A stretch of 64,000 bases of DNA from contig ARYC01000788.1 of NCBI GenBank assembly GCA_000711775.1, positions 62,001 to 126,000 on the forward strand. The letters run 5' to 3'. Under the pieces are notes generated by a model. The model made no database searches and was not told the origin of the DNA. It was given only the letters and a program-made list of their open reading frames with translations. Shown one piece after another: positions 48,027 to 60,992 of this stretch. A program made the position numbers and the translations under genes. The stretch's first letter is position 1; the number at the start of each line of letters is the position of its first letter. The stretch is from Oxytricha trifallax (lineage: Eukaryota; Ciliophora; Spirotrichea; Sporadotrichida; Oxytrichidae).

Positions 48027-48076
48027 AAGAATGAATGAATGAATGAATGAATGAATGAATGAATGAATGAATGAAT
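48027..48076. repeat. (GAAT)n microsatellite
   Basis: About twelve uninterrupted copies of the tetranucleotide GAAT/ATGA, just downstream of the TBE relic. Confidence 0.9.
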
Positions 48077-49059
48077 AATTTTATTATTTTTTATTTCTCT
48101 TAATCATTCAACTTTTTTTTATTTAATCTATATTAAATATGTTAAAATTTCTCTTTCAATTGTATTTTTTAGAAAATACAAATATTCACTTTTTTTGAAA
48201 CAAATATTAAAAAATATATAGGTAATTCTCAAAAGTGACCTTTGATACCATTCTTAAATACTCTTCTGCTTCATTGATTGTAAACTTTTGCTTAAATATT
48301 TTATTCAAAAAATACTATTAATATAAAATAATCGAATCTAGTATAATTTATTATAAAACTATTATAATATTTTTGTTAAAATAATCGTATATGAGTAAAA
48401 GTATTCAAATTAAAATTTATATTAGGTAATTATAAAATTGCTCAAAATGGAGACTTTACAAACTTGTTAGGCCACTCAAGAAGCTAATTTTAGAATCATA
48501 AATAAATAAGATTGAAAATTGCTTTAATTTTAAATTTAAAAATTTATTATAGTGGATTTATCGATATCCCAGACCCTCAAACGCTTCACTGTCCACAAAG
48601 CTTACATCCCTTAAAAATAGAAATCATATGAAGAAAAAAATAAATCTTTAAATATTATATGATTTTTGTATATATTATAAAATCAATTTATAAAACTAAG
48701 TAAATGCATATGTGATGAGATAATTGTGAAAAAAGAATAAATTCTTATATAAAGAATAAAAAATAAATTTATTTTTTTATTTTAAATCAATCTAAAAGTC
48801 ATAAAAACGATTAATCACTGTTATACGATATTTAATAAGCCTATAATAAATATAAAAAAGCGAATAATAATTTAGACTAAATTATTTTTAAAATTCAAAT
48901 AAAAAGAGATATTTAAACAATTGTTATATTGGAGAGCAATAAAAATCTTAAGATAAAAGTGTTTGAAGGGAGAGTCTAAGCGTAAGGTGTGGTGTCAAAT
49001 ATTTGGGAAATAAAGGTAACGTTGGATGGGGTATGAGTGGATCTTTGTCAGTACATATA

Positions 49060-49290
49060 ATTTATTTTGAAAGATAAATATGATTAGCTCTTGAATCCTT
49101 ATCAGCAGTTACCAAACCCAACCAAAGCTTTTTTAGTAAATCCTTATTTTGCCATTCATTCATAAAATTATTGAATCCTGCAAAGGTCTAAGGTTTTTGC
49201 ATCCTGAATGCACCAACATAAATATCATTAATATTTTCCCCAATATATAACAATTCCAATCCAGATTCCTCCCCTTTATATATTCCTTTT
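49060..49290 (-). pseudogene. Well-preserved coding block, family unknown
   Basis: The minus-strand frame gives GLELLYIGENINDIYVGAFR, MQKPQTFAGFNNFMNEWQNK and DLLKKLWLGLVTADKDSRAN in one run with TAG as Gln. The composition is normal for protein and unlike the flanks. No start or stop is assignable. It could be a macronuclear-destined segment of a scrambled gene or a germline-limited gene piece. A shorter block, FLRDVSFVDSEAFEGLGYR, lies at 48620-48555 and may belong with it. Confidence 0.4.
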
Positions 49291-49299
49291 TATTTGAAA

Positions 49300-51050
49300 A
49301 TTCAAATAATTTATCGTATATTTCCTTGGTAGCAATTAAATCACTTTAATAAGAATTTTTATAGCTACTAAAATTTTTTTAAATGTTGTTTTTTATAATT
49401 TTCCTTTGCGAGATAAAATTATATTTTTCCACACATTTCCCCTAAAAAATAATTATTGTAAATATTTTATAAAAAATCCTTTAAATTTTTATTTATATTT
49501 TTTAATTGAACAGTAAACAAATATTAAATATTTCTAATTCATTTAAATAGTCTTAACTTAATCTTAATTTTTAATAAAAAAAACCGGTTACAAAAAAGTA
49601 ATAAAAAAATAAAAGGATTTATATTTATTTAATAAAATTTTAAATAAAAATAGCGTGATACAAATATAATAATATTATTTGCTTTAAAACTTTTGTTTTA
49701 TAAATAATTAATTATATGTTTATATGAAATAAAAGCAGTAAATTTACTATAGCTATAGGAACTTCACTAGAAGAGAAATAAACTAATATTGTTAAAACAA
49801 AAAATTGTAAATTAAAAAAGAATAAATAAATAATAAACTGAAAAAAATGAGATCATGCATTAGCATATACCGGTTAAAGATTAATTGCAAAGTATCCTAT
49901 AAATTGAAAATTTTATTAACAATTTATTAATTAATATTTTTTTATTATTTTGATGCAACTATAAAAATCTTAAAGGGTTTGTCATTGTGATATATAATGA
50001 AAGATTCTTAAATTCAACTAGATATTTAATATGATAAAGCTACATATTTTAAATTTTTTATAAGTCAAATTCACACCTAAGATGCAATAATATATTGATC
50101 TACAGATTCTTATATAAATATGCAGAGATTTGTAAATAAAAAAAGTTAATTTTGTCATTTAATCTATCAATATAATAGTCTAATAAATGTTTAATCCCTT
50201 AATATTAAACTAATTAAAGCATGTATGCTCTTCTAGATAACCATATTTTCTCATTTTAAACTAAAGAGTTACTATCATAATTAATAAAGGGACTCTTTAA
50301 TAAAAAGCGTAACTGAAACTCTTAAAAATAAAATTTAATTAAAAATAGTAAAAGAAACACCATTATGAATTGTAAATTATAAAGGGGAATCATGCAAGAA
50401 AAAATTCAATAAATGTCATAAAAAATTTTACTCCGTCTTATAAACAAATATACATTTAAAATCTTTAAATATTATAATGATATCTCTTTTTATTTATATT
50501 AGGTATCTACTAACACATTCCTAATAGGATTTAGGAGCCTAAGAATAGTTTAATATATTTAGGTAATTATTTAGAAATTAATTTCTGGTTGAGTGACCAA
50601 TCCTATCTGAGAAGTTTTAATAAATTCTACGATTTATGGTAGAAAGTAGTTCATTTCATAAGAATCAATTGAGCAGATTATATATGCTAGCTACTATATT
50701 CCTTGAGTAATCTAACATCATGAATTCTTAATATTAGAATTCCTTGCTTTGTGATCATACAAGCAGGATGAAGTTGTATTACTGTTCTAACTAAGATTCT
50801 TCTCTACGAACTTCTGTTTGCCCTTTTGAAATTACTTTATTACATATCTATTATCTTATATTCTCTTATCCTAATTATAGTTCATACTAAGATTTTAATT
50901 AATTATTAATTCATTAATTTTCCCACTTCTCTTTACCTTTTTTATATATACTTCTATTAGAAATATGAAATATATATTAAGAAAATATTTTCAAAAGTTT
51001 TAATAAGTCTTTTTCAAATCATATTCACTTAATACAATTCATTATAGTAG
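49300..51050. other. AT-rich germline sequence
   Basis: No confident gene. The 50520-50780 stretch is somewhat more complex than its surroundings but gives no convincing frame. Confidence 0.35.
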
Positions 51051-51059
51051 TGAGATCAA

Positions 51060-51390
51060 TTTTATAAATTATAGGGCCCCCTGAAAAACATTTTTTGAAT
51101 CTTTTAATTTTTCACGAAATCCGAATCTTAATACAGCATGCGAAAAGTTTTTGATTTTTCTGGGGTTAGTTTAATCATGATTTAAAAAGCGTAATTATTT
51201 CAAATTTCTGAAAAATTAAATATTTGGAGAAAAAAATTTTGAGGACCTAACTAATGTAGTTTTAGAGGTGGTATAGAATATAGGGTGGCTTATAGAGGGT
51301 AGGGAGGCGTATAGAGTCGAAGTGTTATGTAGTGTAGGAGATGGGATGGGAGAGGAGGGGAGGGGACTCCCAGTTAGAACATTTATCTAA
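51060..51390. repeat. Partial C/G-rich-ended element
   Basis: The right side is a G-rich run (GGGATGGGAGAGGAGGGGAGG) ending ACTCCCAGTTAGAACATTTA, close to the GGTTAGAACA tip of the foldback family. The left boundary is near TAGGGCCCCCTGAAAAACAT. It is diverged and has lost the matching CCGAGAT tip. Confidence 0.35.
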
Positions 51391-51439
51391 ATCTAAAAAA
51401 AAAAGATAGATCAAGAAGAAATTATTCATAAAAAAAAAT

Positions 51440-51550
51440 ATTCTCTAAAACAAGAAAATGGTATTTAAGCTACTACAGCTAACGAACAGTGATAACATTA
51501 TATGCAGCAGTGGAATTGATTTGAGGTTTTCGCTATTCCTGACATCATTT
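51440..51550 (-). pseudogene. Short coding-like block
   Basis: Minus-strand QEQRKPQINSTAAYNVITVR then QLQQLKYHFLVLENI in one frame. No family recognised; could be a segment of a scrambled gene. Confidence 0.25.
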
Positions 51551-52618
51551 AGGATTTTGCAACGAATTTTTTGATTTGTAATAAAAATATATAATACATA
51601 TGATATCTCGATATCTTTTTGGATGGAAACAAGTGATTAATTTGGAACTCATTGTTTTTAAAATTGTTACTCCAACCTACTCTCTACTTCATGATCAAAC
51701 TGCTGTTTTGTCTTGTAGTTGCTAGAGTAGAAACAACTGAATATTTGAAATAAAATAGATTATATTCATTCTTACATTTTGAATGAGTATTAGTTATAAT
51801 GAATATAAAATTTAATGATTAATTTTTATTAATATGTTTAATTCATTACTATTTAAGGTAAAATATGAGTTTGATAAAAATTTTGGCATAAACTAAACCT
51901 ATTATTAATAATTAATCTATGGCCTAAATAATATGTATAATATGGAACTATCGGATATCGCAGTATAATAGCTTTCGACTCGAAGAGATAATAGATTTAT
52001 ATATTTTTTTTAAAAATATATTAATTTTAGCAAAACCATAATTGATTATAAAAAAATTTTTATGTATAATTCTATTTTAGACATAACTTTTCAAGCTCAA
52101 AAAAATTACAATAAATAGCATATTTATAATATAAAGGAGTACCAAATATATTTGCTATTATTCACAACTGTAATGTTCCTAGAAAATAAATATCCTAATT
52201 TAAATCCGGAAGCGTGAATAATTATCCCACTCTATCTTAAGTTTTACAATATTTTGACTCTTCTCAGAAAACTATTATATATATATTGGAAGGCAGATTT
52301 TTGATTGCTCTTTTCTATTTCTTCATTTGAATAATAGGGGGGTTATATTTTAGTATTATTTTAGTGGAAATTTACAATATAATAAGTTTCCCTCTTCAAT
52401 AATAATAATCCTGAAATGTCAAAAAAGCAATTGTTAAGTAATAAGTGTGAAAACAAATTAATTACTTAAAGAATTTTTCAAAATATCCTTATAGAATCAA
52501 GGGTACTTCAACTCTTCATATTTGTAATATAAAATTTCTCAAATTTATTTGGTGCCAATTTAATTTTAAATAATTATCTTAATTTGAGGTTTTACTCTTG
52601 AATTAATACATTTAACTA

Positions 52619-52971
52619 AGAAAACAATTAAAGCTAATTAATAAAAATATCAAGCTCGTGGGAGTTAACTTTGTTCTACTGTAGACAGTATATTGATAGA
52701 TAATTCAAAATCAGATGGACATTACTATAAGCGGTACCCTCTATCGTATCCCTGAAGCGAGATACATCCATTTTAATTTTGTGTTATTTTTTTAGTTGCT
52801 TTTAATGCTTAAATTAAAATGGATGTATCTCGCTTCAGGGATACGATAGAGGGTACCGCTTATAGTAATGTCCATCTGATTTTGAATTATCTATCAATAT
52901 ACTGTCTACAGTAGAACAAAGTTAACTCCCACGAGCTTGATATTTTTATTAATTAGCTTTAATTGTTTTCT
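52619..52971. repeat. Near-perfect palindrome, 161-bp arms
   Basis: The left arm 52619-52779 and right arm 52811-52971 are reverse complements with no mismatch that I can find, separated by a 31-bp AT-rich spacer. Weaker complementarity continues about 12 bases outside. The arms include GGTACCCTCTATCGTATCC and CGAGATACATCCATTTTAA. No ORF and no obvious target duplication. It is probably a recent foldback MITE of a different family from the C-rich ones. Confidence 0.8.
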
Positions 52972-53089
52972 AATTCAAATGTATTCCTACAATGATATGC
53001 TATTTATTGTAAGAAATGGTATTATAAAGGGTTTAATTTTATAATTTTAAGGGATATTAATTATTGATATGAGATTTATATAATTCTTT

Positions 53090-53600
53090 ACAAACACATA
53101 AATATCATTAATTCTTAGTTCCTTGGCTTCAAGCAATAATTTATTGAATCTTATATTTAATTAGTTTATATAAATCTTTATTAAAATTATCCAAAAAAAT
53201 AAATTTAATTTAAATGAAATGAAATATATTTTTTTTTAAATAAAGAAATGATAATTTGGCATATAAAGTTGTTCTATTTATTAAGAAATTTGTAATTAGT
53301 TTTATTTTATAATTTGAGGAAGAAAGATGAACATTTATTGTAATGTGATAATTTAAGTAAATCCAAATTAAAGACGACAAATTCTCTGTAATATTTGAGT
53401 AATTTTTCATTACAAAACTGATCTAATGTTGTTTAATCTTTTTCACAAAAGTAATCAATATCTGGTATTCCATGAATAACAATTGAATCATTAAAATCAA
53501 AGCAAAGAGTCTTTAAACTTTGAGATATTAAAATTAGAATTACAAGTATTTAATTTGCATCTAAATAACATGAATACATGAAGTTTAAGTGTAAATTAAT
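53090..53600 (-). pseudogene. LRR-like family member E, fragment
   Basis: The plus-strand TTAGTTCCTTGGCTTCAAGCAATAA (53117-53141), TCTCTGTAATATTTGAGTAA (~53383) and the 53500-53580 block match in order the 31.46, 31.72 and 31.85-kb blocks of member B. The gene direction is minus. Its upstream side is followed by the TBE at 53995. Confidence 0.45.
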
Positions 53601-54094
53601 AAATATATTAATTTATTTATTCATTTTATATATATAAGTATAAAATATATTATAAGATTGATAAAATTATTTAGTAATTATTTTTAGGTAAATTCTGAAC
53701 TTTTGAATTGTAGTTTTAATATATGCAAATCTTCTCTAGAAGCTCATCATATATTTTAAAATCATATGCTTTTGTTTCCTTAAATAATAAAGTAATATTT
53801 TGAAATTTTTAAATAATATTCTATAACTGATTTTCAAAGAAATCCTGATCATCAAAGAAATTAATAAGTATTCTTGTTTTATTGAAAAGTTTATCATAAT
53901 TTATTATTTTTAAGTTAATATTTTTATTTAAATATTTTTAATGGTAATCATATCTATTTTAACGAGGGAATTTTGTATTTTCTATTAGTTTATTCACAAA
54001 TCTAAAACACCTTAAAGAGGTTTATAGTTGCTTTAATTTGTATGGGATTTGTTAAGTGTTGAGTTGACTTATAGATTTTAATTTGAAATCTATA

Positions 54095-55100
54095 TTAATG
54101 ATATTTTATTTTATCACTCAAATGAACCTTTGAATCATGTAGAAGTGGTCTGAAGTTTATCTTACTTAACTTACCTCTTTCTGTTATATTGCTATGTCTG
54201 ATCTTAACTTTGGCTTTATAATTATTGTCTCTGACAAATGTTTCATTGTTGTAGTCAATATTGTTTTGAATTAACTGCTTTATGCTTTTTTCTGCATCCT
54301 TCTCGCACCTTGTAAAGTAGTAATTAATGCGAGGTATGTCGCATTCTATTATTATTATTATTACTATTAAAAACCGCACATCCCACTAAAATCACCAAAT
54401 CTACAGTTTTCTCTTCTGAATAATAACCTAAAGTTGCCATAATACTTTTAATCCTATAAAATTTCACTCTTTATGCTATGTTGGAATCGATAATTGCTAC
54501 GCTTACTAGAGAATATTTTATCATTGTGTTTCTAGCTTCAAATCTCTGTGAACAAATCCTAACTTGTAAAGCTCCTTAATGCCTTGTTTAATTACTATTT
54601 ATTTGCGCAGTTTATTTTTTCTTTGATCAGTTTGAAATTTTTAAAAATCATTGCAAATTGTGGGAGTCTGAAAGCAATATGATCTTTGGCAAGGACGACA
54701 TCATCTAGTTTTATTAAGTAACTGCACTCTTTAAATTTTGCTTGAGTTATTATTTGATACTAATTTGTAAACTTTATCTAATATTTATAATCGCTTTCAA
54801 TATACCTGAAGGGATAGCTCTTGTATGCGAATCAATGATCATTGATAACATCTTTATAAAAGGAGTTTTCAAATGCAATGAAGCTTTGAAGTTAAGTTTA
54901 GAGATCAATTAAAGGAAGAGCATGAGTATTTTTTTGAATTAAATTTTAATATTAACTTTGGTGATTTAAGATACCAATAGGTTGAGCAATATTCTCACAT
55001 TTTCTAATTCACTATCTTGTTCAAGCTCTATCACTTTCAAAGATCCTCTAGCTTTTTTTTGTTTTTGAGTAGCTTCAATTCATCTTCATGCTTCTCTATA
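54095..55100 (-). pseudogene. TBE 57-kDa kinase-like gene, decayed
   Basis: The minus-strand frame contains GIKELYKLGFVHRDLKLE (about 54590-54527), the catalytic loop HRDxKxxN of protein kinases with the Asn position degraded. The downstream part (54379-54095) is an open frame with a Cys-x-Cys-like segment. Frames change upstream. In TBEs this ORF pairs zinc fingers with a kinase domain. Confidence 0.6.
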
Positions 55101-56001
55101 TCTTTCTTGTGAACTTTAAAAGATATTTTTTAAATCTCTTTTTTGAGTATACTAATTATGGCGTTAATAGTAATCGATTTTATCGTGCTTTAAGTATACA
55201 GATTGCTTGGCTTCTGTATACTCCTTCATATATCTATGGTAATTGGATTTATAAGCGGAATTTCTCTTACACTACTCAACCAAAAAAGTATACTTCTACT
55301 TCTTCATTTATATATAAATTGATTAATACTTTTCTCCTCCTAACTGTCTCCCACACACTTAATTGCCATTTGATTTATTATTAATTTCTATTTTAGTAAT
55401 GAATGCTCAAGTGATAGCCCAGCTAGTTATTAATAGGAATTTTTTTACAGCTATCACGTCTTTTTGTGCAAAGGAAAGTCTCATTTGGTTTTATTGAAAT
55501 GCTGTTGTTTATCTTATAATGTTAGTGCTCATATTTAAGTATGAATTTAATATATAAAATTACCTCTTTAACTCAGAGCTTGTATGATAAGTTTGCAACC
55601 CTAAAGTGATAAGGAAAAATTTCACTTTGTTAAATATTAATAACGATTGCCAAGATTCGATCCAGCTTTAACTTAATTGAGAAAGTAAATCATTTTTCAC
55701 TTTCAATAATAAATTAATAATAATATGCATAGAATTAGTAGCAGGACATAATTAAGTACGTAATGCTTTGTAAGATATTTTCTGATTTTATAATTAAAAT
55801 TAGGGTGTTCCTAATTAAGTACTAGCATTTTAGTAGCTGTTCTTAATTAAGTAAGTACCAATTAAATTAAAAACATGAATTTGTAACAGTAAAAATTGAT
55901 ATTAATCGATCATATTTGAAATAAATTCTTCTCAATCTTCTCCATATCCTTTTTATAGGATGGACTTCTAAGATGCCCATATTTAATAGTAAGTCTTACA
56001 G

Positions 56002-56838
56002 ATGTTTATAATTGAAAAATCAATAAACTTAAATTTGAATTTAATTAATAGATGTGTAAGCAAGGTGGAGTCAATTATTTATGAAATGAAAAAAGTGCAA
56101 GTACAAGAATTGAGTCAAAGATTTAAAAACAAGGATGATTTGTACCTTTACTTGGTGCAGCAAGGAAAGGTACTTATTGTAGTTAATCTTGATTATAGTT
56201 GATTTGTTTCTGCCAACGAATGAAGGCTCTAAAATTTTATTTCAAAGAGTTATACACTTTGAAATGAAAAGCTTTGAATTTTTAAGATATATAGCTTGCA
56301 GGGATTCCAGATTATCCATAAATCTTAGTTACTAATTTATTTGATAATTCTATGAATAACCCAGGATTCTTAGTACCTGTATGATAACAAACAGCAGTCT
56401 AATAAACTACCTGAAAGTAATTATTTTTTTGGCATACTTTCAACAATCAAAGATGATTAACTTAAAGAAATTTTTAAGAATCATATAAAATAGAGATAAG
56501 CATCTTTTCACATACAGGAGCAATTAAGGCATCAAGATAGGTGAGAGTTGACTGTCCAAGCTTCAGAAACATCCTTATATATCAAGTAAGATTTGAAGCT
56601 TAACTCCTAAGAAAAAAATCTGGAGCCGTCATATTCTTAATGAAGGATAGAGCAAACTGCTTATAGAGCGAAAGTCGTAGACATAGTATGAATAAGCAAG
56701 AAATTTTATTCATAAAATTAGGCTCCACTCAATGAACATAGATGCTGGAGCAGACAGTAATATAAGAGACCCAGGAGTAGAAAAGTTACAAGAGGAAGAA
56801 AAGAAAGAGAAGCCTACTTCCGCGAAGGAATTTTAAAT
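56002..56838 (+). pseudogene. TBE 22-kDa-type gene, decayed
   Basis: Plus-strand opening MFIIEKSINLNLNLINRCVS … VQELSQRFKNKDDLYLYLVQ is open to 56202; frames then change. The end frame, MNIDAGADSNIRDPGVEKLQ EEEKKEKPTSAKEF, stops at TGA 56836-56838. Its position between kinase and transposase, in the opposite direction, fits the TBE 22-kDa ORF. The function of that ORF is unknown. Confidence 0.5.
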
Positions 56839-56849
56839 GTGATTTACAT

Positions 56850-57620
56850 ATTAAATAATTTAATTATAAATTTATTTGTAAACATTCACTCTCCTTCTTT
56901 GATGCACTTTTAAGCCACTAATTATCTACTCTCTTCGCTGAATTTTTAATAAATTCTACTTTGCTATAGGTCATTCATCAAATAGTGTAGCAATTACATT
57001 TATAATGGCCTCTTAATTTACCCACCAATAGAATTCAACTCCATTAAATTGTGGGATGTAAACCTCGTAAAACACTGGTTTTTCTAGGTTGTTCATATCC
57101 CATCATAGACTTCTTTATCTTACGAACAAAAAGGATTTCAGTGTTAATATCATCTATTATTCAGGGTACTTCTCTCTCTGATGCTCTGGGAATTTAGTAT
57201 ACTACTCTGTTTTGTAAGAAATGAGTTTTTAAACTATCATCCTCGCTTATACCTCCAAGTATTTAATTGTTTACACCTTGACTCTCTAGTAATATAACCG
57301 TATATTACTATGAATCTTATACCAAGGCTTCTAGTTGAATGAATTGAAGGTATACATAGTCTCATCAGTATGTATAAACTTAATATTTATTCTAAAAGTA
57401 CTCTACAATTAATTATAAATAATTTAAGTTATTAGCGTTAAATGGAATAGTGAAATCAATCACTCTCATGATACGATTCAAATCTTTTTTTTAAAAAAAT
57501 ACCATTTCGTTTATAAATGTTGCTATAGAAAAAGGAAAGATCTTCAACTCAGGGAATTTACAGTGAAACATAGTAGCTCGTTGATCGAGAGAGAAGTTGA
57601 ACAATATAATAATGTTTTTT
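56850..57620 (-). pseudogene. TBE 42-kDa DDE transposase, decayed
   Basis: Minus-strand segments: IKFIHTDETMYTFNSFNQKP (about 57400-57330; first catalytic Asp region, W after it) and PVFYEVYIPQFNGVEFYWW (about 57080-57020; the P-x-x-N-x-x-E-x-x-W box with the third acidic residue). This is the Tc1/mariner/IS630-type transposase fold known for TBEs. Between them the frame is broken, and a TGA falls at 56971-56973 shortly after the last box. Confidence 0.65.
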
Positions 57621-57974
57621 CATTGAGAAAATAATAAATATTCTTTTAGAGGAACTTTTAATTTCTATAGAACTTATATTTTAATTACTGTTGCTTTAAT
57701 TATATAGATTACTAACAGTAGTGAGAACAAACCGTTGATAGACTTCACTTTAAAAAAAAACAGTGAAATAGACATATAGTTAAGTACTGATTTGATTTAA
57801 TTACAGTATATATCACATCCATAGCGATATATAAACACTTAATCTATGTATTTTTTTTCTATCATAAATAGACCCCAATAGCTAGCAATTTTGTCTTACA
57901 TTTAATCCCAAACAATAAAGTTCCCTACATCAAAGGACTTATAAAACTCATTAAGGGGTTATGGAGTTTTGATT

Positions 57975-60310
57975 AGCTGAAAGTTTATTATCGATCTAAA
58001 CTAAATCAAATTTGATGTAATCAAACTTCCATTAAAATACTTTTACTATTTTCTTTAAATTAGGAATAATAATTTAATATTTTATTTTAAAGATTAAATA
58101 TTAGTTTACATTTTTTTTATATTTTCTCAAAGTAAAAGTGAGCGTTGAGCTGTCGTGGGATCTTTATAACATTAACTAGATAATTATTAAATTATTGGTA
58201 TTGGAAAATCATAAAATAACTCCAAAACCTTAAGCAAGTTTAATTCAATAAATCAATTTATATAATTTGAAACTCTATCTCTAGTAATTATGATTTGTGC
58301 TCTGCAAGAAAATTTATGCTGGGGTTCAAGTTATCCAAATAGAGAGAATTAATAGTTTAAATCTATAACTTTGGGGCATCCAATTCATTCTATTCAAAGA
58401 AATTTATCAATATTCTTAATAAACTGAATTACTTCAGCGTAATCTTAGTCCAATTGTTACAATGTCATTTATAATAAATCAGCAATAATAATTCCTGAAA
58501 GTAAAAAAATACAAGTAAAAAGTTAGACTAAAATGATGTCTATAAATTATTATTGCCATGGTAGCAATTTTGTAAATAAGTCGACCTTGTGATTATTTTA
58601 ATATATAACAATTTATTTGTTACATTATTATATTCTATATTATCAATATTTTATCAATAATTTCAAAATAATAATAAATTAATTAAAAAGATGAACTTTA
58701 AGTTTTCTATTAGGTGATAATTTGTCTAAGAATTTACATAAATCGAAATCTATTTTTTAAACAAAAATCTTCAAGTATCGTAATTCAAAAATTAAATTAA
58801 AAGTAATGTTTTAGAACTATTGATTGAAGAATATATAGTAGTTTCATCAACATTTATAAAATCTGACTTGAACATCAATTTTAAATTAAATTTCATATGC
58901 ATTCTATTAATTAAATATTAATATCCTTAAAATTTTCTTAGACTTTAAATTTTCTCATAATCAAAATTAAATAAACATATCATTTATTTTATATAATTAA
59001 AGCGACCAATTGAATTGTTTAAAATTTGGGAGAAAATATCGTCACCCCCCTTAAAATTTATTTCCTTTTTAATAGAATTTAACCTCAAAAGTTCAATATC
59101 CTATAATTTTAATTATTTTTTTAATTATAATCACTAAAGTCGATATTAATCAATTCTGACTGAGAATATTTCGAGACTAAATTTATAGTAAAATTATTTC
59201 TATTATTAATTTATCATGAGAATGACTATTTGATTATTTATCATTAAATTTCTAATATTTAAATGAGATTTTATTTGTATCATAAAGATGTTCATTATAA
59301 ATAATATTATTTATAAGATGATAAAATAATAGACAATCATTATTGGATAATGAAGGATACATAAGGGTTCTTAGTATTGAATTAAATAAAGTTAAAAAAT
59401 TATAGTATAATAAATTAAAAGAGTATATAATGCATTATATTGATTTTTTATTAAAGATGCCTTTGCATTAAGAATTTTGGGGAAATTTTAAATATAAAAA
59501 TTATATGTATACCAAAAACATTTCAGAGAAAAGTGGGAGAATTATTATTCGGTAAGTAAAAATATTCAATTGTAATAGCAGGAAACTTCCCCGAAATTTT
59601 TTATACTCTCAAGGCTTAAATAGCTTCTAACATTTAATCTGAAGATATTTTATTAAGTGGATTCTCCTGCAAACCATCAATTTAAAAATTATTAATTTAT
59701 TAAAAATTACAAAACTTCTTCTGCAGTTTGATTGTGTTTTTATTGACAATAGTAGACTATAAAGGTATATTTTATAAGATTTATGTATGAAAAAGGGTAT
59801 AAAATATAATAAATATTTGAATTTGTATACAAAATTTGAGTCAGTATTTAACAGTGGTATCTCTAGATCTACTATATAAGTTGCTTTATGGGTGTGATTA
59901 ATATGCTCAGTAATTTAAAAAAAAACTAATTATAAATAGCACTTTATTATTTCATCTTCACAAATATACTGCTACTGTAAATTTTCACAATTTGTTATCC
60001 TTGAATCTAAAAAGATAGCAATCTCCATCTAAGCCTAAGAAACTATCGAAATATAGTAGCATTAATAAAATATAAAAAAAAAGATTATATGTTACAGTGA
60101 TATTATTTTAGGCTATAGTTGGGTTTAGAAGAGAAATAAAACCGTTTAATAGATTTACGAAATTTAGGGTTTATTTATGATGAGAAATATTTAAATTTTC
60201 CTATTTAAACTTACGTATGGAACGAATATTTATATAGAGTATGTCAGACCAATAAATGAATGATGCAGCTATAGAAAGCTTCTTTGCAAGAGTGCCTCAA
60301 CTGTAAGATA
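57975..60310. other. AT-rich germline sequence with LRR remnants
   Basis: A faint minus-strand LRR-like block lies at 58290-58470. The rest has no coding block that I can support. Confidence 0.4.
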
Positions 60311-60311
60311 T

Positions 60312-60992
60312 AGGTTTTAACCGAGATAACCTCCCCACCATAAGATTAGAGCCCCTCTTAACCATAAGATTAAACCCTCTCCATATACCTCCCCATAACC
60401 TCCTCATACCCCCTTCCCTATAACATCCTCATCCTAAACCGAGACACCATATTAAATACCTTTTTTTTAATGAATTATTTTTCAATCGGTGAATTTAACT
60501 CAATCATGGCATTTAGTTACATTATACAATTTTTTTAAATTCACTTGTTCTGTCGTTTTTCTGACATATGATCCTATAAGAATTTGAATTACAAATATTT
60601 TTTAAAAATCCAAAATAAAAATAATATTGACTATAATTTATAAATTTTTTTATGAATAATTTAATTTCTTAGATCATCTTAATTCGTCATAATTCAAAAA
60701 ACATTCATATATTTTTAAAGAATCATAGTATTGCTGCAATAGATCTATGATAATTAAATTATACTATATGTTGTTTTTTAAATAATGACGAAAAGTAGAT
60801 TTAAGATGTCTATATTTTTAAATATAATATTTATGAATTATTGACAATATTAATTTTATTTTGAGTTCTTTTAAAATACGAATAGTCATTTTATTAAAGG
60901 ATCACATGTCAGAAGAAAAAAAACAACGGATTTAGTGAATTTAAAAATAACTTGTATAAAATAACCAAAAAAGTGGTGTCGCGGTTAGAACG
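60312..60992. mobile_element. C-rich-ended foldback element, copy 3 (~680 bp)
   Basis: Starts at about TTTTAACCGAGATAACCTCC and ends GTGTCGCGGTTAGAAC. GATAT flanks both sides (60307-60311 and 60993-60997). The C-rich left part contains two ACCATAAGATTA repeats. Inverted repeats pair around the AAATTCACTTGTTCTGTCG / TGTCAGAAG regions (about 60540 and 60930). No ORF. Confidence 0.6.

Larger units (their letters stand above)
53995..57971. mobile_element. TBE transposon, near full length (3977 bp)
   Basis: The left end is CACAAATCTAAAACACCTTA and the right end ATTAAGGGGTTATGGAGTTTTG. Both are diverged copies of the C4A4/G4T4 telomere-like terminal repeat, flanked by ATT on both sides (53992-53994 and 57972-57974). 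Length is close to the ~4.1 kb of described TBEs. It carries the three characteristic genes, all decayed: a kinase-like gene (minus, left), a 22-kDa-type gene (plus, centre) and the DDE transposase (minus, right). The inner right repeat (CCCCTTAATGAGTTTTAT) matches that of the 1053-bp derivative at 16.8 kb. Confidence 0.85.

Noticed and set aside
48026..48076. CRISPR-like or minisatellite array
   Set aside because: It is a simple GAAT microsatellite with no spacers.
55088..55384. 98-codon plus-strand ORF inside the TBE
   Set aside because: It lies opposite or upstream of the kinase-like gene, lacks Gln stop-codons and does not fit any of the three TBE genes; treated as a shadow frame.
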